Positions 7,714 through 15,434 of a stretch of DNA of 33,146 nt are shown here, in pieces (the first letter of the stretch is position 1; every line of letters starts with the position of its first letter). The notes under the pieces were generated by a model, which made no database searches, had not been told where the DNA came from, and saw nothing but the letters and a program-made list of their open reading frames with translations. Origin of the DNA: Actinoallomurus sp. GTDB taxonomy: Bacteria > Actinomycetota > Actinomycetes > Streptosporangiales > Streptosporangiaceae. Position numbers and translations under genes: made by a program. The stretch is taken from NCBI GenBank assembly GCA_025964685.1, contig JAOPYG010000341.1, positions 1 to 33,146 on the forward strand. Direction: 5' to 3'.

Positions 7714-8085
7714 ATGCGTTCGGTAACCGCTCTGGTCCTCGATCTGTGCGCTGTGACGGCGTTCGTGATGATCGGACGGGCCAGCCACACGGAGGGCGAG
7801 ACCATCGCCGGGATCGCGACGACGGCGTGGCCGTTCCTGTCGGGCCTGCTGATCGGCTGGGCGGCGATCCTGGGCCGACGCCGATCCCCGGCGCTCGTGG
7901 GCTCCGGCGTCGGCATCTGGCTGGTGACCGTCGCCGCCGGTATGGCACTGCGCGTCGTTTCCGGTCAGGGAACGGCGGTCACCTTCGTCATCGTCGCACT
8001 GGTCTTCCTCGGGCTGGTCATGGTCGGCTGGCGCGCCGTGGCCTACGGGGTCCTGGAGGCAAAACGTCGCAGTGTGACCCGCTGA
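7714..8085 (+). CDS. DUF3054 family membrane protein
   Basis: Small integral membrane protein of 123 aa with four predicted hydrophobic segments (about 5-22, 36-53, 61-78 and 88-106). Conserved-looking strings are IGRASHTEG, TAWPFLSGLLIGW and GMALRVVSGQGTAVTFV, which I recognise from the DUF3054 family of actinobacteria and haloarchaea. No function is known. The ATG at 7714 fits a leaderless promoter. Monocistronic; its stop lies 7 bp from the convergent YciO gene. Confidence 0.8.
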   Translation: MRSVTALVLDLCAVTAFVMIGRASHTEGETIAGIATTAWPFLSGLLIGWAAILGRRRSPALVGSGVGIWLVTVAAGMALRVVSGQGTAVTFVIVALVFLGLVMVGWRAVAYGVLEAKRRSVTR

Positions 8086-8092
8086 ACGCCGG

Positions 8093-8713
8093 CTACTCGA
8101 ATGGGGACGGGTCTCCGGCGCCCCTGCGGAGGATCTCGGCCTCGCCCTCGGAGAAATCGATGACCGTCGTCGGTACGGCGCCGCACTCGCCGGAGTCGAT
8201 GACGGCGTCCACCACGTGGTCGAGTCTCTCCTTGATCTCCCAGCCCTGTGTCATGGCTTCGGTCTCGCCGGGCAGGAGCAGAGTGCTCGACAGCAGCGGT
8301 TCGCCGAGCTCGGTCAGCAACGCCTGAGTGACGACGTGATCGGGGATCCGCACACCGACGGTCTTCTTCCTGGGATGCAGCAGCCGCCGGGGCACCTCTT
8401 TCGTCGCCGGCAGGATGAACGTGTAGCTGCCCGGAGTCGCCGCCTTGATCGTGCGGAACAACGCGGTGCTGACCTGGACGAACTGGCCGAGCTGCGCGAA
8501 GTCCTTGCAGACCAGGGTGAAGTGGTGGTCGCTGTCGAGCCGGCGGATCTCCCTGATCCGGTCGAGCCCCTTCTTGTTGCCCAACCGGCACCCGAGCGCG
8601 AAGCACGAGTCCGTCGGGTACACGACCAGCCCGTCCGCACGGATGAGGTCGACCACCTGACGGAGCGCCCGAGGCTGAGGATTGTCCGGATGTACGTCAA
8701 AGTACTTCGCCAT
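8093..8713 (-). CDS. YciO/YrdC/Sua5-fold protein, YciO type
   Basis: 206-aa protein with the YrdC-like nucleotide/RNA-binding fold: VVYPTDSCFALGC (30-42), HHFTLVCKDFAQL, PGSYTFILPATKEVP, KKTVGVRIPDH and SSTLLLPGE. The strings TDSCFALGC and PATKEVP are those of the YciO subgroup, not of the tRNA-modifying threonylcarbamoyl-AMP synthase TsaC/Sua5. It should therefore not be assumed to be the essential t6A enzyme. A TAAGCT -10 element lies 7 bases before the ATG on the minus strand, suggesting a leaderless mRNA. Convergent with the DUF3054 gene. Confidence 0.85.
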   Translation of the reverse strand: MAKYFDVHPDNPQPRALRQVVDLIRADGLVVYPTDSCFALGCRLGNKKGLDRIREIRRLDSDHHFTLVCKDFAQLGQFVQVSTALFRTIKAATPGSYTFILPATKEVPRRLLHPRKKTVGVRIPDHVVTQALLTELGEPLLSSTLLLPGETEAMTQGWEIKERLDHVVDAVIDSGECGAVPTTVIDFSEGEAEILRRGAGDPSPFE

Positions 8714-8720
8714 TCACGAC

Positions 8721-8726
8721 AGCTTA
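8721..8726 (-). promoter_or_regulatory. -10 element of leaderless yciO-like gene
   Basis: Minus-strand TAAGCT (TANNNT) followed by 7 bases and the ATG at 8713. No ribosome-binding site is visible. Confidence 0.45.
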
Positions 8727-8763
8727 GGAGCGAACCCTCCTGCGTGCCCCGGCGCGGGCGCTA

Positions 8764-8865
8764 TTACCGGTCTCGCAGCCGCAGGCCGGTCTCGTCTTCG
8801 GAGCAGCGCGACGGCTGAGAGTGCTCCGTCGACAGGTCGATCTCGTCCCAGCGCGAGGTCGTCAT
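8764..8865 (-). CDS. Possible small protein, 33 aa
   Basis: Short frame MTTSRWDEIDLSTEHSQPSR..., with G or C in about 90 percent of third positions, typical of real genes here. It starts 22 bp after the Clp-domain gene on the same strand, with AAGGA about 11 bases upstream (rather far), and ends TAA. The product is charged, with no hydrophobic segment and one Cys. No family recognised. It is the only coding candidate in the 174-bp gap 8714-8887 and could also be chance. Confidence 0.3.
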   Translation of the reverse strand: MTTSRWDEIDLSTEHSQPSRCSEDETGLRLRDR

Positions 8866-8887
8866 CGTCAACGCACGTCCTTACCGG

Positions 8888-9772
8888 TCACCCGGTCCGG
8901 AGGCCGTGTGGCTCACCGCGCAGGATCTCCAGGCTGGTCTGGACACAGCTCCCACAGATCCACACGCCGGGGCCGGCGACCAAGGGGCCGAGGTCTTTGC
9001 AGCCACAGAACGAGCAGGCCCGGCCGGTTCCCTTGCTCTTGCCGACGCGGCGGTGCCGCCGCTGGACGGGAGCGATCCATTCCTCGAGTTCCTTCTTGAC
9101 CCGGGCGACGTCGACGCCGAGGTCGTTGAGGACCCGGCGGGCGGAGGAACCAGGGTCGATCGCGAGGCAGAACAGCAGATGTTCGGTACGGAACTGGCTC
9201 TGCCCACGCCGGGCGGCCAGCCGCCGCGCCGTCATGACGGCCTGCTCGGCCTCCCCATCGCCGACGACCCGGCGTTCCCGGCCGTCGCCGCCGGTGATGA
9301 GGGCAGGCTCGAAGAGACGGGCATTCGCCTCGCGGACCTGGTCGCGGCCGACGCCGAGCTGGTCGAGGATGTTGGCGGCACCTCCGACGTGCAGGAGACC
9401 GAGCAGCAGATGCTGCGTGCCCGCCACGCTGTCATCGGCGTCGGCGGCCGCCTGCGCCGTCTGCAGACACGCGGCCAGCCGAGGTGCCATGACGATGGAC
9501 TCGGCGGCATCCCCGACCAGATCGCTGACCTCGAGCCGGTGCGCGTACTTCTGCCGGGCCGCCTGCTTGGACACTCCGAGCCGTTCCCCGATCAACGTCC
9601 AGGACAGGCCGGCCGCCCGTGCGGCGCCCACGTAGTGTTCCACCAGCCCATCGGCTGCCTGGTTCGTCTCACCGGCCACGACGACCGCGGCCGCCAGCAG
9701 CACCAGTGGCTCGTCGCTTCCAGCCCGCTCCCGCACTGCCTCGACCAGGCCACGTACGCTCGTCTCACTCAT
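8888..9772 (-). CDS. HTH - ClpC N-domain - ClpX zinc-finger protein, no ATPase
   Basis: 294-aa protein with three parts. Residues 56-78 (GLSWTLIGERLGVSKQAARQKY) form a helix-turn-helix. Residues about 97-155 and 174-235 are two Clp N-terminal repeats (GTQHLLLGLLHVGG; FRTEHLLFCLAIDPGSSARRVLNDLGV) as found in ClpA/ClpC. Residues 253-276 carry Cys253, Cys256, Cys273 and Cys276 of a ClpX-type zinc-binding domain (ACSFCGCKD...VWICGSCV). There is no AAA+ module, so it cannot unfold proteins itself. It may be an adaptor or decoy for Clp substrates or adaptors, or a DNA-binding regulator using Clp-type sensing (inference). Two identical-class palindromes lie just upstream of its ATG, suggesting autoregulation. 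Confidence 0.85.
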   Translation of the reverse strand: MSETSVRGLVEAVRERAGSDEPLVLLAAAVVVAGETNQAADGLVEHYVGAARAAGLSWTLIGERLGVSKQAARQKYAHRLEVSDLVGDAAESIVMAPRLAACLQTAQAAADADDSVAGTQHLLLGLLHVGGAANILDQLGVGRDQVREANARLFEPALITGGDGRERRVVGDGEAEQAVMTARRLAARRGQSQFRTEHLLFCLAIDPGSSARRVLNDLGVDVARVKKELEEWIAPVQRRHRRVGKSKGTGRACSFCGCKDLGPLVAGPGVWICGSCVQTSLEILRGEPHGLRTG

Positions 9773-9775
9773 GTC

Positions 9776-9820
9776 GACAACGGTACGTTGTCATCCGTGA
9801 TTCGACAATGCCCGATTGTC
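9776..9820. promoter_or_regulatory. Twin GACAA-N7-TTGTC operators
   Basis: GACAACGgtaCGTTGTC (9776-9792) and GACAATgcccgATTGTC (9804-9820, extended by TC/GA outside) both fit GACAA-N7-TTGTC. Their centres are 28 bp apart. They start 4 bp from the ATG of the HTH-Clp protein at 9772 and lie about 140 bp before the peptidase gene. The pairing of a tandem operator with a helix-turn-helix gene next door suggests autoregulation. Confidence 0.65.
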
Positions 9821-9962
9821 GATGCGGATCAGGACCCGTCGCGGAACACACGGGCTACGGCCGCGAGATCTTTCCTTGGCATCAATCATGTGAGCATCAT
9901 TGATCTTCCCTTTGCCCTCCAATTACGATCCGCAGGCCCCCACCTCGCCCCGAGGAGTGTCA

Positions 9963-12782
9963 TTGCGGTCGAACAAGCTCGTACCTCGGAAACACCGGTC
10001 CAGGAAATTGGCGGCCCTCGCGGTTCTGACGGTGACCGCCTCCGCGCTGACGATTCAGGTCGGCCCAGCCGCGGACGCGAGCCCCACCGCTCAGAAGAAG
10101 TGCAGTCCCGACTCCAGCAGCCATCTTTCTTCGGTACCCAGTCCCGAGAAGTTCTTCGGCTTTCCCCTCGGCAAGGGCCAGCAGCGTGTCGTCACGACGG
10201 AAGAGATCCAAAGGTACGTCGACGCCGTCGGGAAGGCCTCCGACCGGGTGGTCACCGGCACGATGGCGCACAGCGCCACCGGGCAGCCGTTGCCGTACGC
10301 GATCGTGTCCGGCGAGAAGAACGTCCGTCCTGGACAGCTCAACAGGATCGCCAAGCAGATCCAGGAGCTGCGCGACCCCCGCACCCTCAAATCCGGCGAG
10401 GCGGCGCGTATCGCCGAGGACACTCCGGCGATCGTGTGGGTGACGGGGAACGTCCACGGCGGTGAGAAGAGCGGCGGTGACGCCGCGCTCAAGACGCTGT
10501 ACGAGCTGGCCGGCGGTCTGTCGTGCGAGGTCGCGAAGCGTAACGACAATCTCGTCACGGTCATCGTCCCGACCCAGAACCCGGACGGCCGCGACGCCTC
10601 CCGCCGGACCAACGACTACGGCTTCGACCTGAACCGCGACTGGTTCGCACGTTCGCAGCCGGAGACCGACGGCAAGGTCGCGCTGATGCGCGGCTATCCC
10701 CCACAGGTCTACGTGGACGCCCACGAGATGGGCGGTTCTCAGTACTTCTTCCCGCCCAACGCCGACCCGATCCATCATGAGATCGCGAGCGAGGACGTCG
10801 ACTGGATCAACCGCATCGGAAAGGCGAACGCGGCCGGCTTCGGCTACAACGGCGCCTGCGGCGGGTCCATCACGACGGAGTGCTACTTCAACTACGAGTC
10901 CTACGACCTGTTCTACATGGGCTACGGCGACACGGTGCCGACGACCGGTTTCGGCGCGGCCGGCATGACGTTCGAGAAGGGCAGTAACTCCGCGGTCCAG
11001 GACCGGGTGCAGCAGCAGTTCAACACGCAATGGGCCACGACCGGCTGGGCCGCCGACAACAAGCACGAGGTCCTGAGCGGCTACTACAAGATCTGGAAGG
11101 ACGCGCTGGCCGAGGGCAAGGCCGGTGCCCTCGAGCCGAACGAGGTCGTACAGCCGACCAACGAGGTCCAGTTCCCGGTGCCGGATATCAAGATCCGGTC
11201 GTACTTCCTGCTCCCCGACCGCCAGCTCGGCGACACGCGCCAGTTGGTCGAGCGGCTGCGCGCCATGGACGTCGAGGTCTACCGGCTCAAGAAGGCGATC
11301 ACAGTACCGAACGCCCGCGTCTTCGGCGGTCGCAGCGCCAAGAACCTCAAAGTCCCGGCGGGGGCGTACTGGATTCCCATGGCACAGCCGCAGAAGCACT
11401 GGATCCAGGCCCTGATCGGTGAGGATCCATACGTGCCGTTCCCGTACTTCTACGACGTCTCCTCCTGGAGCAACCCGCTGCTCTCGGGCGTCGACACGGT
11501 CTACACCGGGGATGAGCTCGCCCCCAGGGCCGACCGGGTGAAGCGGATCGACGGCGGCATCGGTTCCCGCGCGCCGGCCGGCGGGTCGTACACCTACCCG
11601 CTGGACTCCGCGGCGGCGTCCGAGCTGACGTTCAAGCTGCTCGGTCGTGGCGTCGCGCTCACCCGTGACCTCACGACCGGGGTCGTGAGCCTGACGGCGC
11701 GGGCGATGGCCCCGGACGCGCTGGACGAGCTCGCCCGGCCGCTCGGCGTGACGATCGACGGACACCGGCAGGCGGCCTCGGGAGTCCCGCTGCGCGAACC
11801 CGATGTGGGTCTCTTCGCCGGCACCGGCATCTCGACGACGTCGGGGTCGTACGGCGAGGCGCGGTACGTCCTCGGCTCACGCTGGGGGCTCGACCTCACA
11901 CCGGTGACCACCGCCGACATCAACGCCGGCACCGCGGCGTTCACCGGGCGCAGCGTGCTGCTGATGCCGGACGGCGGCAGCTCGAACGCCGGTCTGACCG
12001 CACAGGGCCTGGCCAACCTGAAGGCCTGGGTGCAGAAGGGCGGCACCTATGTCGGGCTGCGTAACGAGGGCACCCGTGTCGCGCGGACGGCCAGGCTCAC
12101 CTCGACGACCGAAAAGACGCCGCCGACCGACTACACGGTCATCGGCTCCCACTTCCGCGTCGACGCGGACACCACCAGCCCGGTGGCGCTCGGGCGTCCG
12201 CGGGAGGACTTCCAGTTCAACAACTCCGACCCGATCCTGACGCCGACCACGACCGGCACCAACGTCCTCAGCTACCCAGCGGACAGCACGTTCTGGTCCA
12301 ACGGCTACACGGTGAAGGCCGACACACTGAAGGGCACGGCGGCAGTGGTCGATGAGCCGGCGGGCGCCGGCAGCGCGGTGCTCTTCGCCTTCGATCCGCT
12401 GTTCCGCGCCTACAACGAGAACGGCATTCACCTGATGGCCAACGCGCTGCTCGCCGGCCCGTCGGCCAAGAAGACGGCGTCGGCGACCCCGGGAGCCGGC
12501 GCGGACGCCCTGCGTGCCGCGGCGGCGAAGGCCCCGGTACGGGCGGATCTCGGTGGCGAATGGCGGCCCATCACCATCCAGGTGGCCCAAGCCGACCTGG
12601 CGCGTACGCAGACCGTCATCGGCCGGTACACCACCACGGCGAAGGCCGCGGTCGCGGGCGGTTCGGCGTACTTCACGATCCCGAACCCTGGGGGCCTGTC
12701 CGCCGACGAGCACCCGTTCCTGCGTGACATGGTCCGTGCCCTGCACGACACGGGCATCCCGCTGCGCTCACTCGTGGCGTGA
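9963..12782 (+). CDS. Secreted M14-family zinc metallopeptidase
   Basis: Exported protein of 939 aa. The TTG at 9963 follows GAGGAG at 5 bases and yields a classic signal peptide: basic RSNKLVPRKHRSRK, hydrophobic LAALAVLTVTASALTIQV, probable cleavage near ADA-SP (about residue 39). An open frame starts earlier (9900) but has no ribosome site. The M14 zinc site is His165/Glu168 (NVHGGEKSG) and His254 (YVDAHEMGG); NPDGRDASRR and FDLNRDWF are the usual substrate-pocket strings; Glu338 in MTFEKGS is the likely catalytic glutamate. The long remainder (about 380-939) includes a class-I-amidotransferase-like segment (VLLMPDGGSS, LKAWVQKGGTYVGLRNEG). Probably a peptidase of the envelope or medium. 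Substrate unknown. Confidence 0.88.
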   Translation: MRSNKLVPRKHRSRKLAALAVLTVTASALTIQVGPAADASPTAQKKCSPDSSSHLSSVPSPEKFFGFPLGKGQQRVVTTEEIQRYVDAVGKASDRVVTGTMAHSATGQPLPYAIVSGEKNVRPGQLNRIAKQIQELRDPRTLKSGEAARIAEDTPAIVWVTGNVHGGEKSGGDAALKTLYELAGGLSCEVAKRNDNLVTVIVPTQNPDGRDASRRTNDYGFDLNRDWFARSQPETDGKVALMRGYPPQVYVDAHEMGGSQYFFPPNADPIHHEIASEDVDWINRIGKANAAGFGYNGACGGSITTECYFNYESYDLFYMGYGDTVPTTGFGAAGMTFEKGSNSAVQDRVQQQFNTQWATTGWAADNKHEVLSGYYKIWKDALAEGKAGALEPNEVVQPTNEVQFPVPDIKIRSYFLLPDRQLGDTRQLVERLRAMDVEVYRLKKAITVPNARVFGGRSAKNLKVPAGAYWIPMAQPQKHWIQALIGEDPYVPFPYFYDVSSWSNPLLSGVDTVYTGDELAPRADRVKRIDGGIGSRAPAGGSYTYPLDSAAASELTFKLLGRGVALTRDLTTGVVSLTARAMAPDALDELARPLGVTIDGHRQAASGVPLREPDVGLFAGTGISTTSGSYGEARYVLGSRWGLDLTPVTTADINAGTAAFTGRSVLLMPDGGSSNAGLTAQGLANLKAWVQKGGTYVGLRNEGTRVARTARLTSTTEKTPPTDYTVIGSHFRVDADTTSPVALGRPREDFQFNNSDPILTPTTTGTNVLSYPADSTFWSNGYTVKADTLKGTAAVVDEPAGAGSAVLFAFDPLFRAYNENGIHLMANALLAGPSAKKTASATPGAGADALRAAAAKAPVRADLGGEWRPITIQVAQADLARTQTVIGRYTTTAKAAVAGGSAYFTIPNPGGLSADEHPFLRDMVRALHDTGIPLRSLVA

Positions 12783-12796
12783 TCCTCCGTCGATGA

Positions 12797-12828
12797 GGGT
12801 TCCGGCCGGCGACGACCGGCCGGAACCC
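12797..12828. terminator. Bidirectional hairpin terminator
   Basis: GGGTTCCGGCCGG (12797-12809) pairs perfectly with CCGGCCGGAACCC (12816-12828) across the loop CGACGA. It sits between two convergent stop codons (12782 and 12835). No T-run follows, as is common in high-GC actinobacteria. Confidence 0.75.
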
Positions 12829-12834
12829 ATCCGA

Positions 12835-13704
12835 TCATGGTCGCTTCGGTCGCCCGTGGCTGATGCTGGGGAAATGGTGCCAGCCGAGGGTCTGGATCAG
12901 GTTGACCACGTCGGCCGGGAGATTGTCCAGGATGAGGGTGCGACCTGGTCCGACGGGCGCGGTGCGGGTGATCAGGAGACTGAGGGTGCCCAGGTCGAGG
13001 AAGCGCACCTGGGCGAAGTCCAGGTGAATGTCGGTGTTCGCGGCGTTGACCGAGGTGAGCGCGGCGAGGAACGCGGGATGGCGCGCGGCGTCGAGTTCTC
13101 CGGTGAGTCGTAGCCCGTCGGGGCTACGGGTGATGCGCAGGACGCCGTCGTCGAATTCGGGGTTGGCCGTCACACGCAGCGGGTGCGTGTCGCTGAGTGC
13201 ACTGAGCTGGTCGGGTGGACAGCGGCTCTCGTCGAGCTGGCAGATCGCCATGATCGCAGTGCCGGGCGCGATCGCCTCGTCGAAGCTGGCTTCACATTCC
13301 AGCATCAGTGGATATCCGCCGGGCTCGTCCAGCACCCAGCTCATGTCCGCGGTCACCCGCACGGCGTCATAGCCCTGATCGGTGGCGAGCGCGATCTCGC
13401 CTCCGATCACGGCGAGCATCCGATCGGGGTCAAATCGACCGCGGGTCCGGCAGGCGGTGTCGCGGTGGAGCAGACATAACTGGCCGGTCCGCGCGAGGTC
13501 CTCGGCGTCGGTACGGGCGCGCATGTCCAGCAGGTGCCGGGGGTGAACGTCACTGACGCAGATGACCTTGTGCCCGGCATCCAGGCCGTCGCGGATGAAC
13601 GGGTCGATGACCTGCTGTTGCTCCTCACGGGTGGTGAAGGAGAATGCCGCGTGATCACCTGGCCGGATCTCACCTACCGGCCGCTCGATGATCTCGGTTG
13701 CCAT
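12835..13704 (-). CDS. MEDS-domain and STAS-domain regulator
   Basis: 289-aa protein. Residues 1-180 match the MEDS (DcmR-type sensory) domain: GDHAAFSFTTREEQQQVIDPFIRDGLDAGHKVICVSD. Residues about 195-285 match a STAS domain of the anti-sigma-factor antagonist type (GLRLTGELDAARHPAFLAAL, IHLDFAQVRFLDLGTLSLL). The motif that normally reads D-S-S/A-G, with the phosphorylated Ser, is D-L-G-T here, so control by RsbW-type phosphorylation at that Ser looks impossible. The start MATEIIERPVGEIRPGDH at 13704 begins the conserved domain; the frame extends further but into the promoter. It has its own promoter at 13749-13779. Likely linked in function to the RsbW-like ATPase upstream. Confidence 0.82.
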   Translation of the reverse strand: MATEIIERPVGEIRPGDHAAFSFTTREEQQQVIDPFIRDGLDAGHKVICVSDVHPRHLLDMRARTDAEDLARTGQLCLLHRDTACRTRGRFDPDRMLAVIGGEIALATDQGYDAVRVTADMSWVLDEPGGYPLMLECEASFDEAIAPGTAIMAICQLDESRCPPDQLSALSDTHPLRVTANPEFDDGVLRITRSPDGLRLTGELDAARHPAFLAALTSVNAANTDIHLDFAQVRFLDLGTLSLLITRTAPVGPGRTLILDNLPADVVNLIQTLGWHHFPSISHGRPKRP

Positions 13705-13748
13705 GCTCGGCCCGCCACGTAACGGTACGGCTACGGAATGTAAGCTCC

Positions 13749-13779
13749 CATATACGCAGACCGAAGGTGGGCCTGTCAA
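13749..13779 (-). promoter_or_regulatory. Sigma-70-type promoter of the MEDS-STAS gene
   Basis: Minus strand: TTGACA (13779-13774), 18-19 bases, then GTATATG (-10 near 13755-13749). The predicted start is about 40 bases before the ATG at 13704. This is the best consensus promoter seen in the window. Confidence 0.6.
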
Positions 13780-13829
13780 TAGCCGTCGGGCGAGTGTCCG
13801 GAGCACGGGGCCTCGTGGACCGGCACGGC

Positions 13830-14639
13830 TCAGGGTTTGCGGGCGACGGCGGCGTAGAGGAGCGATTTGCCGGGGTCGTCGTGGCGTCCGGTGGTGGCGT
13901 CCGGGCGCCATTGGGGCAGCCACACCAGGCCGGGGGCGGCGAGTTGCAGGCCGGACAGCAGGGCGCTGATCTCTTCGTGGCTGCGGTTGTGCACGGTGGT
14001 GGTGGCTTTTCGGTAGGCCTGGACCGCATCGTCCATTTCGGGGTAGCTGTCTGCGGTTGTGTGGGTAATGACCAGGTGGCTTCCGGAGGGCAGTGGCGCG
14101 AGCAACCGGTCGATGATGCCGCGGGGGTCTTCGTCGTCGCGGATGAAGTGGAGAATGGCCACCAGCAGGACGGCGACGGGCTGATCGAGGTCCAGGCTCT
14201 GGCGTAGTTGCGCATCGGCGAGGATCTCGTCGGGTTCACGCAGGTCGTGACGGACGATGATGGCCTGGTCGACGCCTTGGAGCATTTCCCTGCCGTGGGC
14301 GATGACGACCGGATCGTTGTCGACGTAGACGATGCGGCTTTGCGGGGCGACCTCTGTGGCGATCTCGTGGACCGGGTCCATGGTCGGAAGCCCGGCACCG
14401 ATGTCGAGGAACTGACGGATCCCGGCTTCGCCGACGAGGTAGCGGGTGGCGCGTCCGAGGAAATTGCGGTTCTGGCGTGCGGCGTTACGGATGGTGCCCG
14501 GCGGCATCGCGGCGATGACCTTTTCGGCGGCCTCGCGATCGGCGGGGTAGTGATCCTTGCCGCCGAGATAGTAGTCATACATCCGGGCGGGACTGGGAAC
14601 CTCCGGACGGAACTCCTTCAATGGGTCGCCGCTGGACAC
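13830..14639 (-). CDS. SAM-dependent methyltransferase, PF04672 type
   Basis: 269-aa protein of the actinobacterial 'S-adenosyl methyltransferase' family. The hallmark N-terminal string is PSPARMYDYYLGGKDHYPADR (about 16-36), then FLDIGAGLPT (77-86) as the SAM loop and Asp107 in YVDNDP for the ribose hydroxyls. Family substrates are unknown; members are abundant near XRE/DUF397 genes. The GTG at 14639 has AAGGGAG 6 bases upstream. A longer frame reaches 14852 but overlaps the ATPase gene. It lies 46 bp after the RsbW-like ATPase on the same strand, probably one transcript. The 125-bp gap behind it (13705-13829) holds the next promoter. Confidence 0.85.
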   Translation of the reverse strand: MSSGDPLKEFRPEVPSPARMYDYYLGGKDHYPADREAAEKVIAAMPPGTIRNAARQNRNFLGRATRYLVGEAGIRQFLDIGAGLPTMDPVHEIATEVAPQSRIVYVDNDPVVIAHGREMLQGVDQAIIVRHDLREPDEILADAQLRQSLDLDQPVAVLLVAILHFIRDDEDPRGIIDRLLAPLPSGSHLVITHTTADSYPEMDDAVQAYRKATTTVHNRSHEEISALLSGLQLAAPGLVWLPQWRPDATTGRHDDPGKSLLYAAVARKP

Positions 14640-14685
14640 CGGGACTCCCTTGTGGTGGTGACGGAGGAACTGAACGCCGATTGTG

Positions 14686-15243
14686 TCATCGCGACGCATC
14701 GATGGGGGGCGATAACAGCGCCCAGACCCATTTGCCCGGTCGACGCCGCCGGTGCGTCCAGTCCCACTGGCGGCTGTGGGCGGCCACCAGCTGCAGGCCA
14801 CGCCCGGTTTCGGCGGCGAAGTCGGCCTCGGCGAGCGCCGGCGGCCGGTCACTGGCGTCGGCGACCAGGCACAGTAGATCCTGACCGCGCCGCACCAGCC
14901 GTAAGAGAATGGGCCGGCCCGGGGCGGTGTCGGCCGGTGCCGCGTGGCACAGCGCGTTCGTCACCAATTCGGAGACCACCAAAGTCGCATCCGGGATATG
15001 ACCGTTCAGGCCCCAGGCCGCCAAGACCGCGGCCGTGTGATGGCGGACCGCTCTGACGCAAGCGGGGTCCGCCTCCAGCTCCATCGTCAGATCGCGCCCA
15101 TCGATCGTGGCTCTGAGGTGGGCTTTTAACTCGTCTTCGACATGAACGTGGGCCTTTGACGCGTGATCATCGGGGGGCTCGTCCCTCACCACTCCGAAGC
15201 CCGGGCAGACGATGCCGGCCGTGGTCACAGATGTACCTGTCAT
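14686..15243 (-). CDS. RsbW-like ATP-binding protein (HATPase_c_2)
   Basis: 185-aa GHKL-fold protein of the anti-sigma regulatory type. The N-box is SELVTNALCHA (91-101, Glu92 and Asn96), the G1 box is LVADAS (Asp129), and the second glycine motif is ETGRGLQLVAAHS (145-157). No membrane or sensor domain; the first 55 residues are not conserved. The ATG at 15243 has AAGGA 6 bases upstream; an in-frame start at 15288 lacks one. Such single-domain ATPases commonly sit divergent to Scr1-type XRE/DUF397 pairs, as here. Partner sigma factor or antagonist unknown; the MEDS-STAS protein two genes away is a candidate. Confidence 0.85.
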   Translation of the reverse strand: MTGTSVTTAGIVCPGFGVVRDEPPDDHASKAHVHVEDELKAHLRATIDGRDLTMELEADPACVRAVRHHTAAVLAAWGLNGHIPDATLVVSELVTNALCHAAPADTAPGRPILLRLVRRGQDLLCLVADASDRPPALAEADFAAETGRGLQLVAAHSRQWDWTHRRRRPGKWVWALLSPPIDASR

Positions 15244-15316
15244 CAACAGTCCTTGATTCTGGGGAAGGGGACACGCTGCGGCGGACACTGCGTTGGGATA
15301 TCATCCCGTCATGACA

Positions 15317-15354
15317 TTGCATCTGCAACCTCATCAAGCGATGCAATTGCATCG
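15317..15354. promoter_or_regulatory. Two TTGCA-type palindromes in a divergent promoter
   Basis: TTGCAtcTGCAA (15317-15328) and the perfect 16-bp palindrome CGATGCAATTGCATCG (15339-15354) share the TTGCA/TGCAA half-site. They lie between the divergent ATPase and XRE genes, about 80-115 bp from each start. Likely binding sites for the adjacent XRE regulator. Confidence 0.6.
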
Positions 15355-15434
15355 GTGACCGTGAGCCAGAGGAGCACACCGCCCGCGATGAGAGACTGAC
15401 CCCCATCGAGTCCCGCGGAAGAGGGCAGGCCACG

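Noticed and set aside
8093..8713. Annotation as the essential t6A synthase TsaC/Sua5
   Set aside because: Motifs TDSCFALGC and PATKEVP belong to the YciO subgroup, whose function differs.
9900..9962. Upstream TTG start extending the M14 peptidase by 21 residues
   Set aside because: No ribosome site, and it puts 21 neutral/acidic residues before the signal peptide; the TTG at 9963 has GAGGAG at the right distance.
8906..10465. 519-aa plus-strand open frame across the Clp-domain gene and the peptidase start
   Set aside because: It is the antisense of the Clp-domain gene followed by an out-of-frame reading of the peptidase; no domain is recognisable, and the true genes have clear motifs and ribosome sites.
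9960..11765. 601-aa minus-strand frame opposite the M14 peptidase
   Set aside because: Low-complexity shadow of a gene with intact zinc ligands and a signal peptide.
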